A stretch of 57,671 nucleotides of DNA from CAIYWZ01 sp964497925 (lineage in GTDB: Bacteria; Pseudomonadota; Alphaproteobacteria; CAIYWZ01), in assembly GCA_964497925.1 (NCBI GenBank), contig CAZCFE010000007.1, positions 1-57,671 on the forward strand. Reading direction: 5' to 3'. Below, one piece after another: positions 43,181-50,879 of the stretch (position 1 is its first letter; each line of letters starts with the position of its first letter). Under the pieces are notes generated by a model. The model made no database searches, was not told the origin of the DNA, and saw only the letters and a list, made by a program, of their open reading frames with translations. The position numbers were made by a program, and so were the translations under genes.

Positions 43181-44242
43181 CTAATTCCATTTATACAAGT
43201 CTTTTTTTAAACGACTTATTCTTTCTTGTGCGTTTATGTTGGATGCTCCAAGTTTTTCATAAATTCTAAGGGCAATTTCTCTTTCTTCGTAATTTCTTTT
43301 TTCAAGGATTTCTGCAAATTCTTGAGCTAACGGGAAATATTGTGGATAAGATGTAAGAAATATGGCTAATTTTTCGTTATGATGTGGAAATTCCCTCATG
43401 CTTTGTTTTAAAACCATTATCCCTTGTCTATCGCTTTGATGAAGAAGCAAAAGGTTTTGAACACAATCTATGAATTCACAGCTATTACCATGGTTTTTTC
43501 GATTTTTCATGATAAATGCTTTAAGGGACGCGATGATATCGGTTTTATGTTCTGGAAAGGGATCATGTTGTGCAAGGCTTGATGTGACATTACGATAATC
43601 TTGCAAAAATTCAGGAGATTGGTCATGGTATGATGTATCTAAAAGTCTTTCAAGTATGGGGTAAAATGTGGGAGCTTGCCCAATTTTGATAAATGAGTTC
43701 AGCGCTTCAAAGCGAACGGAATCTTTGGAGAAACTATTGAGAAAATTGAAAATACCTGGCATTGCAGGATGTATTTCTTGTTGAAATTCAGGAATAAGTG
43801 CAGCTAAGTCTTTTTTATCTTGTTCTGATGAACTGGTTTGTTCAAGATAAAAAGACACCATATCTGCGGCAAGGATTTGATCATCTTTTTCTTTTGAAAA
43901 ACGAGTTAAGGCTTTGGCTGAAGCAGATAATTTATAGTGCGTATTGTATTCTTGAATATTCATATACCGCCGATAATCCCTGGAAAGCTTTGCAGATCTT
44001 TTTTGGTTTTCATGAGGTGACTTGGGGTTGCGAAGAGTGCGTATGATGAAATCATATTCTTCCATATCTTGTTCCCAGCTCCCAAGAGCAAGCTCTGTGG
44101 GCGGCCGTTTAAAATAATTGAAAAAAGTACGAACAGATGTTTTTTTAATTATGCTTTTTGGGAAAGCTTGTGGAATAAGAGATGATGATTGTGCGTTTGC
44201 GCAAAGTAAGAAAATGGATAATATAAAAAATAGTTTTGACAT
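43181..44242 (-). CDS. Exported helical (HEAT-like) protein (353 aa)
   Basis: Signal peptide MSKLFFILSIFLLCANAQS. The mature protein is made of helical pairs with regular spacing (MPGIFNFLNSFSKDSVRFEA, YPILERLLDTSYHD, EFAEILEKRNYEEREIALRI), suggestive of HEAT/ARM repeats. No catalytic motif. AAGGAGTATACA precedes the ATG and a perfect consensus promoter drives it, as for the 536-aa exported gene. Function unknown. Confidence 0.75.
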   Translation of the reverse strand: MSKLFFILSIFLLCANAQSSSLIPQAFPKSIIKKTSVRTFFNYFKRPPTELALGSWEQDMEEYDFIIRTLRNPKSPHENQKRSAKLSRDYRRYMNIQEYNTHYKLSASAKALTRFSKEKDDQILAADMVSFYLEQTSSSEQDKKDLAALIPEFQQEIHPAMPGIFNFLNSFSKDSVRFEALNSFIKIGQAPTFYPILERLLDTSYHDQSPEFLQDYRNVTSSLAQHDPFPEHKTDIIASLKAFIMKNRKNHGNSCEFIDCVQNLLLLHQSDRQGIMVLKQSMREFPHHNEKLAIFLTSYPQYFPLAQEFAEILEKRNYEEREIALRIYEKLGASNINAQERISRLKKDLYKWN

Positions 44243-44277
44243 TGTATACTCCTTGTTTGTTGTTTAAATATAGGACC

Positions 44278-44306
44278 ATTATATGTTGTACATTTTTTTT
44301 TGTCAA
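44278..44306 (-). promoter_or_regulatory. Perfect consensus promoter of the HEAT-like exported gene
   Basis: TTGACA (44301-44306), a 17-base spacer beginning with an A tract, and TATAAT (44278-44283) on the minus strand. The ATG is about 35 bases past the -10 box. Confidence 0.75.
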
Positions 44307-44356
44307 ACACAAAAAATAGATTTTGCAATTTATTTTCATAAATCTTGATTTAAAAA

Positions 44357-44384
44357 TTGTATTTTTTAAAAAACATGATACAGT
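44357..44384 (+). promoter_or_regulatory. Candidate promoter of the cold-shock gene
   Basis: TTGTAT (44357-44362), a 16-base spacer, and TACAGT (44379-44384). Both boxes are imperfect. It would give a long untranslated leader of roughly 80 bases, usual for cold-shock genes. Confidence 0.3.
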
Positions 44385-44411
44385 GAGAATACAGATTCTT
44401 TGAATTAGATT

Positions 44412-44468
44412 AATAACTCAGGGGTTTGTGTGACTATAATTAATTAAAACAATACTCAAGGAGTTATT
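44412..44468 (+). promoter_or_regulatory. Inverted repeat across the cold-shock gene ribosome-binding site
   Basis: AATAACTC (44412-44419) is complementary to GAGTTATT (44461-44468), which overlaps the Shine-Dalgarno AAGGAG (44458-44463). The leader could therefore switch between open and closed forms, as known for other cspA leaders. Confidence 0.4.
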
Positions 44469-44472
44469 TTCT

Positions 44473-44676
44473 ATGTCTACAGGTACAGTTAAGTGGTTCA
44501 ACTCAACAAAAGGTTACGGATTTATTAAGCCAGATGATGGCAGCAGCGATGTTTTCGTGCACGTAACTGCGGTTGAACGCGCAGGGATGAGAGGGCTTAA
44601 CGAAAATCAACGTTTAAGCTACGAACTTGCAACAAACAAGGGTAAAGTTTCAGCTGTAAATATTCAAGCTATCTAA
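44473..44676 (+). CDS. cspA: Cold-shock protein (CspA family)
   Basis: A 67-residue single-domain nucleic-acid chaperone. RNP1 (KGYGFI) and RNP2 (VFVHV) are intact, and the start MSTGTVKWFNSTKGYGFI is canonical. It binds single-stranded RNA and DNA and prevents unwanted structure. Strong site CAAGGAGTTATTTTCT. It is monocistronic with its own terminator. The symbol is by family, not by orthology. Confidence 0.93.
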   Translation: MSTGTVKWFNSTKGYGFIKPDDGSSDVFVHVTAVERAGMRGLNENQRLSYELATNKGKVSAVNIQAI

Positions 44677-44690
44677 TTTTATTTTTTAAA

Positions 44691-44722
44691 GGCGGAAGGA
44701 TTACTATTTTTCCGTCTTTTTT
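44691..44722 (+). terminator. Rho-independent terminator of the cold-shock gene
   Basis: GGCGGAA (44691-44697) pairs with TTCCGTC (44710-44716), including one G-U pair, and is followed by six Ts. Confidence 0.8.
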
Positions 44723-44744
44723 ATTTTTTAAAGATTGAGGTTTT

Positions 44745-45515
44745 ATGAATTTTTTAACTCAAATTGGTGCTTCTTGTATCAAGTCTTTAAGGTCTCTTGG
44801 TGAAGTCTCTTTTTTTATTCTTAGAATTTTTCAAAACCTTAGATCCCCTTTTTATTTAAATCAGTTTATCAAACAGCTTTTTAATATCGGTTATTTTTCA
44901 CTTCCTGTTGTCACATTGACGGCATTTTTTACAGGGATGGTTTTAGCGCTTCAAACGCACACTGGTTTTATTAGATTTTCCGCAACAGAAGCTGTTCCAA
45001 CAGTTGTGGCTTTGTCTATTGTGCGTGAGCTAGGACCTGTTTTAGCAGCCCTGATGGTGTGCGGAAGAGTCAGCGCCTCCATTGCGGCAGAGCTTGGAAC
45101 AATGCGTGTGAGTGATCAAATTGACGCAATGCTAACACTTCAAACAAGCCCTTTTAAGTACTTAATTATCCCCCGGGTTTTAGCTGCAACAATTACGCTT
45201 CCAATATTGGTTTTGGTGGGAGATATCATTGGTATTTGGGGCGGCTATCTTATTTCAACCTTAAGGCTTGGCTTTAATGAACACCTTTATATTGATTTAA
45301 CATTTAAATATCTTAAAAATATGGATGTTATCTCCGGGCTTATTAAGTCAGGCGTATTTGGTTTGTGTTTGAGTGTGATGGGTTGCTATTATGGTTTTTA
45401 TTCTTCAAATGGTGCATATGGTGTGGGGAAATCAACAACTAAAGCTGTTGTTTCCTCATCTATTTTGGTTTTGATCACCAACTATATTCTTACAGCGCTC
45501 TTTTTTACAGGTTGA
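44745..45515 (+). CDS. mlaE: MlaE-family ABC permease
   Basis: A 256-residue membrane permease of the phospholipid-trafficking Mla (Mce) ABC systems. The family core VALSIVRELGPVLAALMVCGR and ELGTMRVSDQIDAM is clear, with several membrane helices. It begins after TTGAGGTTTT. It pairs with the ATPase starting 3 bases downstream. These systems move phospholipids between the outer and inner membranes. Confidence 0.92.
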   Translation: MNFLTQIGASCIKSLRSLGEVSFFILRIFQNLRSPFYLNQFIKQLFNIGYFSLPVVTLTAFFTGMVLALQTHTGFIRFSATEAVPTVVALSIVRELGPVLAALMVCGRVSASIAAELGTMRVSDQIDAMLTLQTSPFKYLIIPRVLAATITLPILVLVGDIIGIWGGYLISTLRLGFNEHLYIDLTFKYLKNMDVISGLIKSGVFGLCLSVMGCYYGFYSSNGAYGVGKSTTKAVVSSSILVLITNYILTALFFTG

Positions 45516-45518
45516 TTC

Positions 45519-46259
45519 ATGAAAAAATTACATAAACTTACGCTTAAAAATGTCTCAAAAACTTTTGGAGATTTAAAGGTTTTAGATGATATTAGTTTGA
45601 ACTTAAACCAAGGCGAATCATTGGTTGTTATCGGGCCATCTGGAACAGGAAAATCAGTCCTTTTAAAATGTATTTTAGGCTTAATTCCTATTGATCGGGG
45701 CGAAATTTTAGTGCAAGGAAAAACTTTATCAAAAGCGCCTTCTGGTTTTTTTGGTATCTTGTTTCAAGGAAGCGCCTTGTTTGACAGTTTACCTATTTGG
45801 AGCAATATTGCTTTTGGGCTTATTCATGGAAAAGGAATGGATGTAAAGACAGCCAAAGATCTAGCTCTTGAGGCTTTGGAAAGGGTGGGGCTATCTTTAT
45901 CGATTCAAAATCATCTTCCTTTTGAAATTTCAGGAGGAATGCAAAAACGTGTAAGTCTTGCAAGGGCTCTTGTGATGAAGCCGGAGGTTTTGTTTTTTGA
46001 TGAACCAACTACGGGCCTTGACCCGATTATGGCCAGTGTCATTAATAATGTGATCACGCAAACAATGCGCGAACAAGGCGGCACTTCCATCACCATCACG
46101 CATGATATGCATTGTCTTTCGCACGTGGCAGACCGTGTGGCGATGTTGTTCAAAGGAAAAATTATTTGGCAAGGAACAAAGGAAGAGTTTTTCCAAACAG
46201 ATGATTCTTATGTTGTTCAATTTAGAAACGGTCAAACCAGCGGTCCATTTACTTCTTGA
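45519..46259 (+). CDS. mlaF: MlaF-family ABC ATPase
   Basis: A 246-residue ABC ATPase. Walker A GPSGTGKS is at residues 39-46, the signature ISGGMQKR and Walker B VLFFDEPTTGLDP follow, and the H-loop is ITHDMH. GGMQKR in place of GGQ is usual for MlaF. In most genomes mlaD follows; here it does not. Confidence 0.92.
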   Translation: MKKLHKLTLKNVSKTFGDLKVLDDISLNLNQGESLVVIGPSGTGKSVLLKCILGLIPIDRGEILVQGKTLSKAPSGFFGILFQGSALFDSLPIWSNIAFGLIHGKGMDVKTAKDLALEALERVGLSLSIQNHLPFEISGGMQKRVSLARALVMKPEVLFFDEPTTGLDPIMASVINNVITQTMREQGGTSITITHDMHCLSHVADRVAMLFKGKIIWQGTKEEFFQTDDSYVVQFRNGQTSGPFTS

Positions 46260-46321
46260 TTTGTTTAAAAAACTTTCTATAATTGGAGGTGAGAAACCAA
46301 TTATGGAAGGAACACAGGTCT

Positions 46322-47392
46322 ATGAAATTTTTTATTATTGCTTTTTTTAATTTTGTATCTTTTAGCTGGGGGCAAACATTTGGCCTTAGCTATGATTTAA
46401 TGGCCCCATATGAAGAGGGGGCTCATACAATTGGATGCTCTAACCCTTCATCGATTCGTTTAAGTTTTACAGCAAAGCAAGATTTAAGAGGATTTTTGAA
46501 TTCTGAAGGGATTGATTACATAGTTTTATCTTTAGGAACAAAAACAATCAATATTTCAGCATCCGCATTTGTTAAAACGTCAAGGGCTTCAGTTTGTGAA
46601 AATTTCCCAATTTTTCAAGAATTTGAAACAAAATGCTCATTCGTAGGGAAAATTCAAAATATAAAGCTTGCTGGAGGGCTTTATAAAAAGCATACAGCGC
46701 CTTCTGGTGACGTGGTCTATGATTTGAACAATCCTTTAGAAGCAATTCGTTTTGTGTTTGAACTTTCTGATGGAAAATTAAACATCACACCAGGATATAA
46801 ATATGTTCAAGGGGATCAATTGGTTTTCTCACAGGTGAGTTTTGGAGAATCAAACCCTTACCCTTCATGGTATGAATCATTTTATTACCATGGAAAAGGC
46901 TTGATGTTTATGGATCATTGTGGCTGTGAGAAAATGCATGAATCTGAAAAAATGCTGGATTTAGGATATTTGGAACAAGGGAGAGAGGGGCTTTTAGAAG
47001 TTGCTATGAGTCATAATGTATATCTTTGGCACAGATTCCAAGCAGTTGATATTTTAAGTAAGAAATTTCCACAAGAATATTCTAATTTGAAGGAGGATAT
47101 TATTTTGGGTGTGTTTGATGCTGCTGATGTATCTGTTTCTTATAAAATTGAAGCCGCATTAGAATATGCAAAAATAAAACCTGAACAAGGATACGGATAT
47201 CTTGAAAATATGGGTATGAGAGAAGATGTAAGACCGTTTGATAGGTTGCATATTGCTTCTGAACTTGCTAAAGAAGGTAAAAATGACTACGTCAAACAGA
47301 TGCTTGAGGGAATGTTGACTCAAGATTCTATTTCATCCAAAGATCAATTAATTATTATTGAAAAATTGAATACATTAGGATTAATCAGGTAA
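46322..47392 (+). CDS. Exported protein in the mlaEF transcript (356 aa)
   Basis: Signal peptide MKFFIIAFFNFVSFSWG. The N-terminal half is beta-rich (IRLSFTAKQDLRGFL, YIVLSLGTKTINISASAF) with cysteines; the C-terminal half is helical with HEAT-like spacing (GREGLLEVAMSHNVYLWHRF). ATG at 46322 is chosen since it begins the signal peptide; a longer TTG-started reading (46283) adds 13 polar residues. An unused strong site (GGAGGTGAG) lies about 30 bases upstream. It holds no Mce domain, so it is not MlaD. Its stop overlaps the stop of the convergent addA by 8 bases. Confidence 0.75.
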   Translation: MKFFIIAFFNFVSFSWGQTFGLSYDLMAPYEEGAHTIGCSNPSSIRLSFTAKQDLRGFLNSEGIDYIVLSLGTKTINISASAFVKTSRASVCENFPIFQEFETKCSFVGKIQNIKLAGGLYKKHTAPSGDVVYDLNNPLEAIRFVFELSDGKLNITPGYKYVQGDQLVFSQVSFGESNPYPSWYESFYYHGKGLMFMDHCGCEKMHESEKMLDLGYLEQGREGLLEVAMSHNVYLWHRFQAVDILSKKFPQEYSNLKEDIILGVFDAADVSVSYKIEAALEYAKIKPEQGYGYLENMGMREDVRPFDRLHIASELAKEGKNDYVKQMLEGMLTQDSISSKDQLIIIEKLNTLGLIR

Positions 47393-49724
47393 TTTGTGCA
47401 AGAACTTTGTACCATGAATTTTGGGCGCCAGGCGTTGCCGAGAAAATAAAAAGATGATCTCTTGCTCTTGTAAGCGCAACATATAAAAGGCGATTATATT
47501 CATCAAGAATTGCGTCTTTTGAATGTTCTCGCAATGCTTTAAAGCTTTGTGGCCATGTTTCTTTTCTTGGTGTCCAAAACAGTGTATTTTTATAAATAAA
47601 TGCTTTATCTTTAAGTGTTGGAATGGAATCAGATTCAAGAAGAATGACAGTGTGTGCTTCAAGGCCTTTGGACCCATGTATGGTCATGGGAAAAACCTTG
47701 TGATCTGAGGTGCTTGAGTCTTTTTTGATGGACAAATCTTGTTCATTGACCCATTTTAAAAATAAGCCCATCGAGGATATGTTTTCTTGTTCGAAGTTGC
47801 GAATCACACTGAAAAACTGATCTAGAATTATCTGACCATTGTTCCCATAAATTTCAAGATATTTTTCTGAATTGTTGTTTTGCTTTAAAAACCATATAAA
47901 AAATTCAAGAACACTGTGTTGATGAGCAAATTCTAAGAAATCATAAAAGAGATCTTGTATTTGGGGGGAGTTGAAAAAATAATTTGGGTTGGATATTCGA
48001 AGGATTTCTAATTCTTTTTCACTCCATTTGAATAATGGTCCTGTCAAAACAAGGGCAATAGCCATGTCGTCTAAGGGGTTGTCACAAACACGTGCCAGTG
48101 CCAAAAGATCTAGCATGAGGAAGTCTTGTTTTAAATCGAAGCGATCAATGCCCGAGGTTTGAAGACCAAGTTTATCAAGTTCATGTAGAGTTTGTTTCAC
48201 ATAAGAGCTTCGTCTTCGAAAAAGAATCATGGTTTCATCAGATATAATATCAAAAATCATTTTTGCAGTTTCTTGTGGAGTGGGGCAGGGGGGCATGATT
48301 TCAACTTTGCCCATTTCTTTCCTGAACACATGATGTTTCAGGGATGTTTGCGATACTCCTTTTTTAAGATCGCCTTGAAATGCTTTGTCTACAAAGCTTA
48401 AAACTTCAGAGGTGGATCTAAAAGAGGTGCTTAGGTCTATTTTTTCAAAAGACAGTTTTTGATGGTTAAGGTGGTTTGAGATATCAATATAAGCTTGGTC
48501 GAAATGCAAAGGATTTGCCCCTTGGAAACTAAAGATTGATTGTTTGAAATCGCCCACAACAAAAAGAGATGGATTTTTTAAAGAAGTGGGCTCAAAAATA
48601 ATATCGATTATTTCTTTTATAAAATCCCATTGTAAAGGGCTTGTATCTTGGGCTTCATCAAGGAGTAAATGCGAGAAAGATTCGGATATGTTTTGTGCAA
48701 CCCAAGGGTGGTTTTTTGATTTTTTTAACAAATCAAGCATGTTGATGATGATATCTGAAAATGTGCATAAATGATGTTGTTTTTTTATATTTTCAAGAAT
48801 TTCATGGTAAATGTATGCGACAGTATGCAAGTTTTTTGATGAGGTAAAAAGATTTTGTAGTTTTTTATTTTCAATATATTCAAAAAAAGTGTTCTGCTGC
48901 GTTGTGATTTTTTCTTTTAAGTTGGGAAGAATTGTATCTGTGCATATTTTTTTACGAAGTTCTCCAGTTTGTGTGAGAAAGACTTTTGATAGGCTTTCTT
49001 CATCTGCATTTTTTAATGCTTGATAAAGATTTTGATCTGTTGCCTTTGAGCTTTTCTCAAGACTTTCAAGATCATCATTTGATATTTCAAGGTTAAAAAA
49101 ACCATCTGATATTGTATTTTGTGCGCAAGAAGGAAAAACACCATTTTTTTGGAAAAACTCTATACAATCATTTAAAAGATCCTTTAAAGATGACAGGGAA
49201 AGGTCGTTTGAGAGGTTGTCTAATTCTTGATGGTTTTCATGAGTTTCCAGCAATTTTTTAAAAGCCAAATTTTGCATTTGTATTTCTTGTGTGGTGTCCA
49301 TAATTTGAACAAAAGGTGATATTTTTGCCTCAATTGAATATTTTCTTAATAGCTCTTCACAAAACGCGTGTAGTGTTTGAATTTTAACAGTTTCACCTTC
49401 ATAAAGATAGGAGTCTAGTAATGTTCGAGCTTTGTTAATAAGGGTGTGTGTTGGGTTTTCATCTAAATTTTCAATTTCTTTTTTCAAAGATTCTGTATCA
49501 AGATTTGTCCATTGCTGAAGTTTATCATAAAGACGTGTTTTCATCTGCGCGCATGCGGCTCTTGTGTAAGTTAAGCACACAATTTGAGAGGGAGACACGT
49601 TTTTGAGTAAAATTCTCAAAATTCGATCAATAAGAGTTTTTGTTTTACCAGTTCCTGCAGATGCACAAACCCAAATATTATAAGATGGGTTTGAGGCATG
49701 AATTTGAGGGTTGTTTATAGGCAT
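47385..49724 (-). CDS. addA: AddA-type UvrD helicase without nuclease domain (779 aa)
   Basis: A superfamily 1A helicase. The ordered motifs are ASAGTGKTKTLIDRIL (residues about 18-33), LLLDEAQDTSPLQWDF, VGDFKQSIFSFQGANP, LSTSFRSTSEVLSF, MTIHGSKGLEAHTVIL and RLLYVALTRARDHLFIFS. These are closest to alphaproteobacterial AddA, the helicase-nuclease of double-strand break repair. Those proteins are roughly 1100 residues with a RecB-type nuclease after motif VI. Here the protein ends about 20 residues after motif VI, so the nuclease is missing. No addB is near. It starts directly after the stop of a short ORF (TAAATG). Confidence 0.8.
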   Translation of the reverse strand: MPINNPQIHASNPSYNIWVCASAGTGKTKTLIDRILRILLKNVSPSQIVCLTYTRAACAQMKTRLYDKLQQWTNLDTESLKKEIENLDENPTHTLINKARTLLDSYLYEGETVKIQTLHAFCEELLRKYSIEAKISPFVQIMDTTQEIQMQNLAFKKLLETHENHQELDNLSNDLSLSSLKDLLNDCIEFFQKNGVFPSCAQNTISDGFFNLEISNDDLESLEKSSKATDQNLYQALKNADEESLSKVFLTQTGELRKKICTDTILPNLKEKITTQQNTFFEYIENKKLQNLFTSSKNLHTVAYIYHEILENIKKQHHLCTFSDIIINMLDLLKKSKNHPWVAQNISESFSHLLLDEAQDTSPLQWDFIKEIIDIIFEPTSLKNPSLFVVGDFKQSIFSFQGANPLHFDQAYIDISNHLNHQKLSFEKIDLSTSFRSTSEVLSFVDKAFQGDLKKGVSQTSLKHHVFRKEMGKVEIMPPCPTPQETAKMIFDIISDETMILFRRRSSYVKQTLHELDKLGLQTSGIDRFDLKQDFLMLDLLALARVCDNPLDDMAIALVLTGPLFKWSEKELEILRISNPNYFFNSPQIQDLFYDFLEFAHQHSVLEFFIWFLKQNNNSEKYLEIYGNNGQIILDQFFSVIRNFEQENISSMGLFLKWVNEQDLSIKKDSSTSDHKVFPMTIHGSKGLEAHTVILLESDSIPTLKDKAFIYKNTLFWTPRKETWPQSFKALREHSKDAILDEYNRLLYVALTRARDHLFIFSATPGAQNSWYKVLAQIT
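49490..49712 (-). repeat. Direct repeat copy 1 (5' end of addA)
   Basis: This 223-bp segment within addA recurs at 50652-50874 in the same orientation. I count three clustered mismatches near 49516-49528; the part from about 49530 to the end is identical. Confidence 0.9.
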
Positions 49725-49826
49725 TTAAATTTGATTCACTCTATGTTGAATTCTGTTTATTCTAATAAGCTCCTTCAAGGGAAGCTCTTCTGCCTCATTT
49801 ACAGAATTGATAACTCTAGAAACCAT
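49725..49826 (-). CDS. Short leader ORF (33 aa) abutting addA
   Basis: ATG at 49826 has AAAAGGAGAAGGAC immediately upstream, one of the best ribosome-binding sites in the window. The ORF begins MVSRVINSVNEAEELP and ends RVNQI; its TAA is directly followed by the addA ATG. The addA start has no strong site of its own, so addA is probably translated by re-initiation. The peptide resembles nothing I know. Confidence 0.5.
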   Translation of the reverse strand: MVSRVINSVNEAEELPLKELIRINRIQHRVNQI

Positions 49827-49860
49827 GTCCTTCTCCTTTTGTGAATTATCAGATTTTATG

Positions 49861-49876
49861 CTCAAAAGATTTTGAG
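49861..49876. promoter_or_regulatory. Palindrome upstream of the addA unit
   Basis: CTCAAAA and TTTTGAG form a near-perfect dyad with a 2-base centre, and a third half-site (TTTTGAG) lies 15 bases further on, at 49892-49898. It is placed where an operator for the leader ORF and addA would be. No clear promoter boxes accompany it. Confidence 0.3.
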
Positions 49877-50125
49877 TAAGCTCATATTAAACTTTTGAGT
49901 TTGTGTTGTTTGACTTTGGCTAAATGCCAGTAAAGCTCGAGAAATCCCCACAAGCATACTTAATAATTTAACGTGCAATTGTTTATTTTTTTAATTAATT
50001 TATTTATCTTATTGGGTAATAATACCCTACTTTGCAAAAAAGCCAATATTTTTTTCATTTTTTTACGATTTGTTTATGTATTCATGAGATATTTAATTTC
50101 AATATTGTTTGAATGGAGATATTTT

Positions 50126-50500
50126 ATGAAAAAGAAAATGATGATTTATGTTTTTGGGATGATGGGATTTATAAATACGACTTACTCTATGAGTCTTGAT
50201 AAATTTGCAACTGGAGCTGGTGCTGCATGGGCAGTAAGTGGGGCGGCTACGAATACTGCTAATCTTGCAAACATGACATCTGGATTATTTAAGGGGGTGT
50301 GTAGCAATCCCTCTAAAAAAGCAGAATGCATTGTGCAGTTAAAAGATGCATGCAAGAAAGGCCTTGATAAGAGACCTGAATGTAAGGATGCATCGGATAA
50401 ATATGATGAAGGTGTGAAAAAAGAATCAGGCGACCTTGATGGTTCTATTAATATGTTCAAACTTTGTATTGCAAATTTAAAGAACTGTAAAAAGAAATAA
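50126..50500 (+). CDS. Small exported Cys-rich protein (124 aa)
   Basis: ATG at 50126 follows GGAGATATTTT. Signal peptide MKKKMMIYVFGMMGFINTTYS, then an Ala/Gly/Thr-rich part (ATGAGAAWAVSGAATNTANL) and a C-terminal region with six cysteines (GVCSNPSKKAEC, DACKKGLDKRPEC, LCIANLKNC). The frame is open further upstream, but that part lacks a ribosome-binding site and looks unlike a protein start. It lies between the two copies of the addA 5' end, on the opposite strand. Function unknown. Confidence 0.65.
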   Translation: MKKKMMIYVFGMMGFINTTYSMSLDKFATGAGAAWAVSGAATNTANLANMTSGLFKGVCSNPSKKAECIVQLKDACKKGLDKRPECKDASDKYDEGVKKESGDLDGSINMFKLCIANLKNCKKK

Positions 50501-50509
50501 CTTCGGGTA

Positions 50510-50651
50510 CGTATCGATTTTTCTGGTTAGGCGTGTTCGCTCGCCTTGCCTTTAAATACCTCTAATGTATACTTGCAAGAACTTTTCGATTGCATATTGG
50601 AGTCCCCAACTTTTCTAATTAAATGAGCAGAAAGGGTGATAAGATTTAAGT
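50510..50651. other. Segment of unknown origin beside the addA fragment
   Basis: This stretch looks richer in G and C than its surroundings (for example GGCAAGGCGAGCGAACACGCC on the minus strand) and is unlike either neighbour. It is read through in frame by the addA fragment, giving a tail ending FKGKASEHA. AGGCG and CGCCT form a small dyad near 50528-50545. It may be a dispersed repeat or the remains of what caused the rearrangement; the window holds only one copy. Confidence 0.3.
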
Positions 50652-50874
50652 ATTCTGTATCAAGATTTGTCCATTGGTGGAGTTTGTCATAAAGACGTGT
50701 TTTCATCTGCGCGCATGCGGCTCTTGTGTAAGTTAAGCACACAATTTGAGAGGGAGACACGTTTTTGAGTAAAATTCTCAAAATTCGATCAATAAGAGTT
50801 TTTGTTTTACCAGTTCCTGCAGATGCACAAACCCAAATATTATAAGATGGGTTTGAGGCATGAATTTGAGGGTT
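50652..50874 (-). repeat. Direct repeat copy 2 (addA fragment)
   Basis: The partner of 49490-49712, offset by 1162 bases. Both boundaries are sharp: homology starts at AACCCTCAAATTC in the coding direction and ends at the ATTCTGTATCAAG side. Confidence 0.9.
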
Positions 50875-50877
50875 TTT
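50652..50877 (-). pseudogene. Truncated duplicate of addA (first about 75 codons)
   Basis: From the ATG at 50877 the product begins MKNPQIHASNPSYN and is identical to AddA through Walker A and motif Ia, up to LYDKLHQWTNLDTE, where homology stops. The frame then continues into unrelated sequence to a stop at 50527. It cannot make a helicase. Its start overlaps the stop of the 100-aa exported gene as TGATG. Near-identity with the complete gene points to a recent event. Confidence 0.85.
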
Positions 50878-50879
50878 CA

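Noticed and set aside
46303..46350. Short ORF starting ATGGAAGG just before the exported gene of the mla operon
   Set aside because: Only 15 codons, out of frame and overlapping the signal peptide; though GGAGG lies upstream, spacing is 13 bases and support is too thin.
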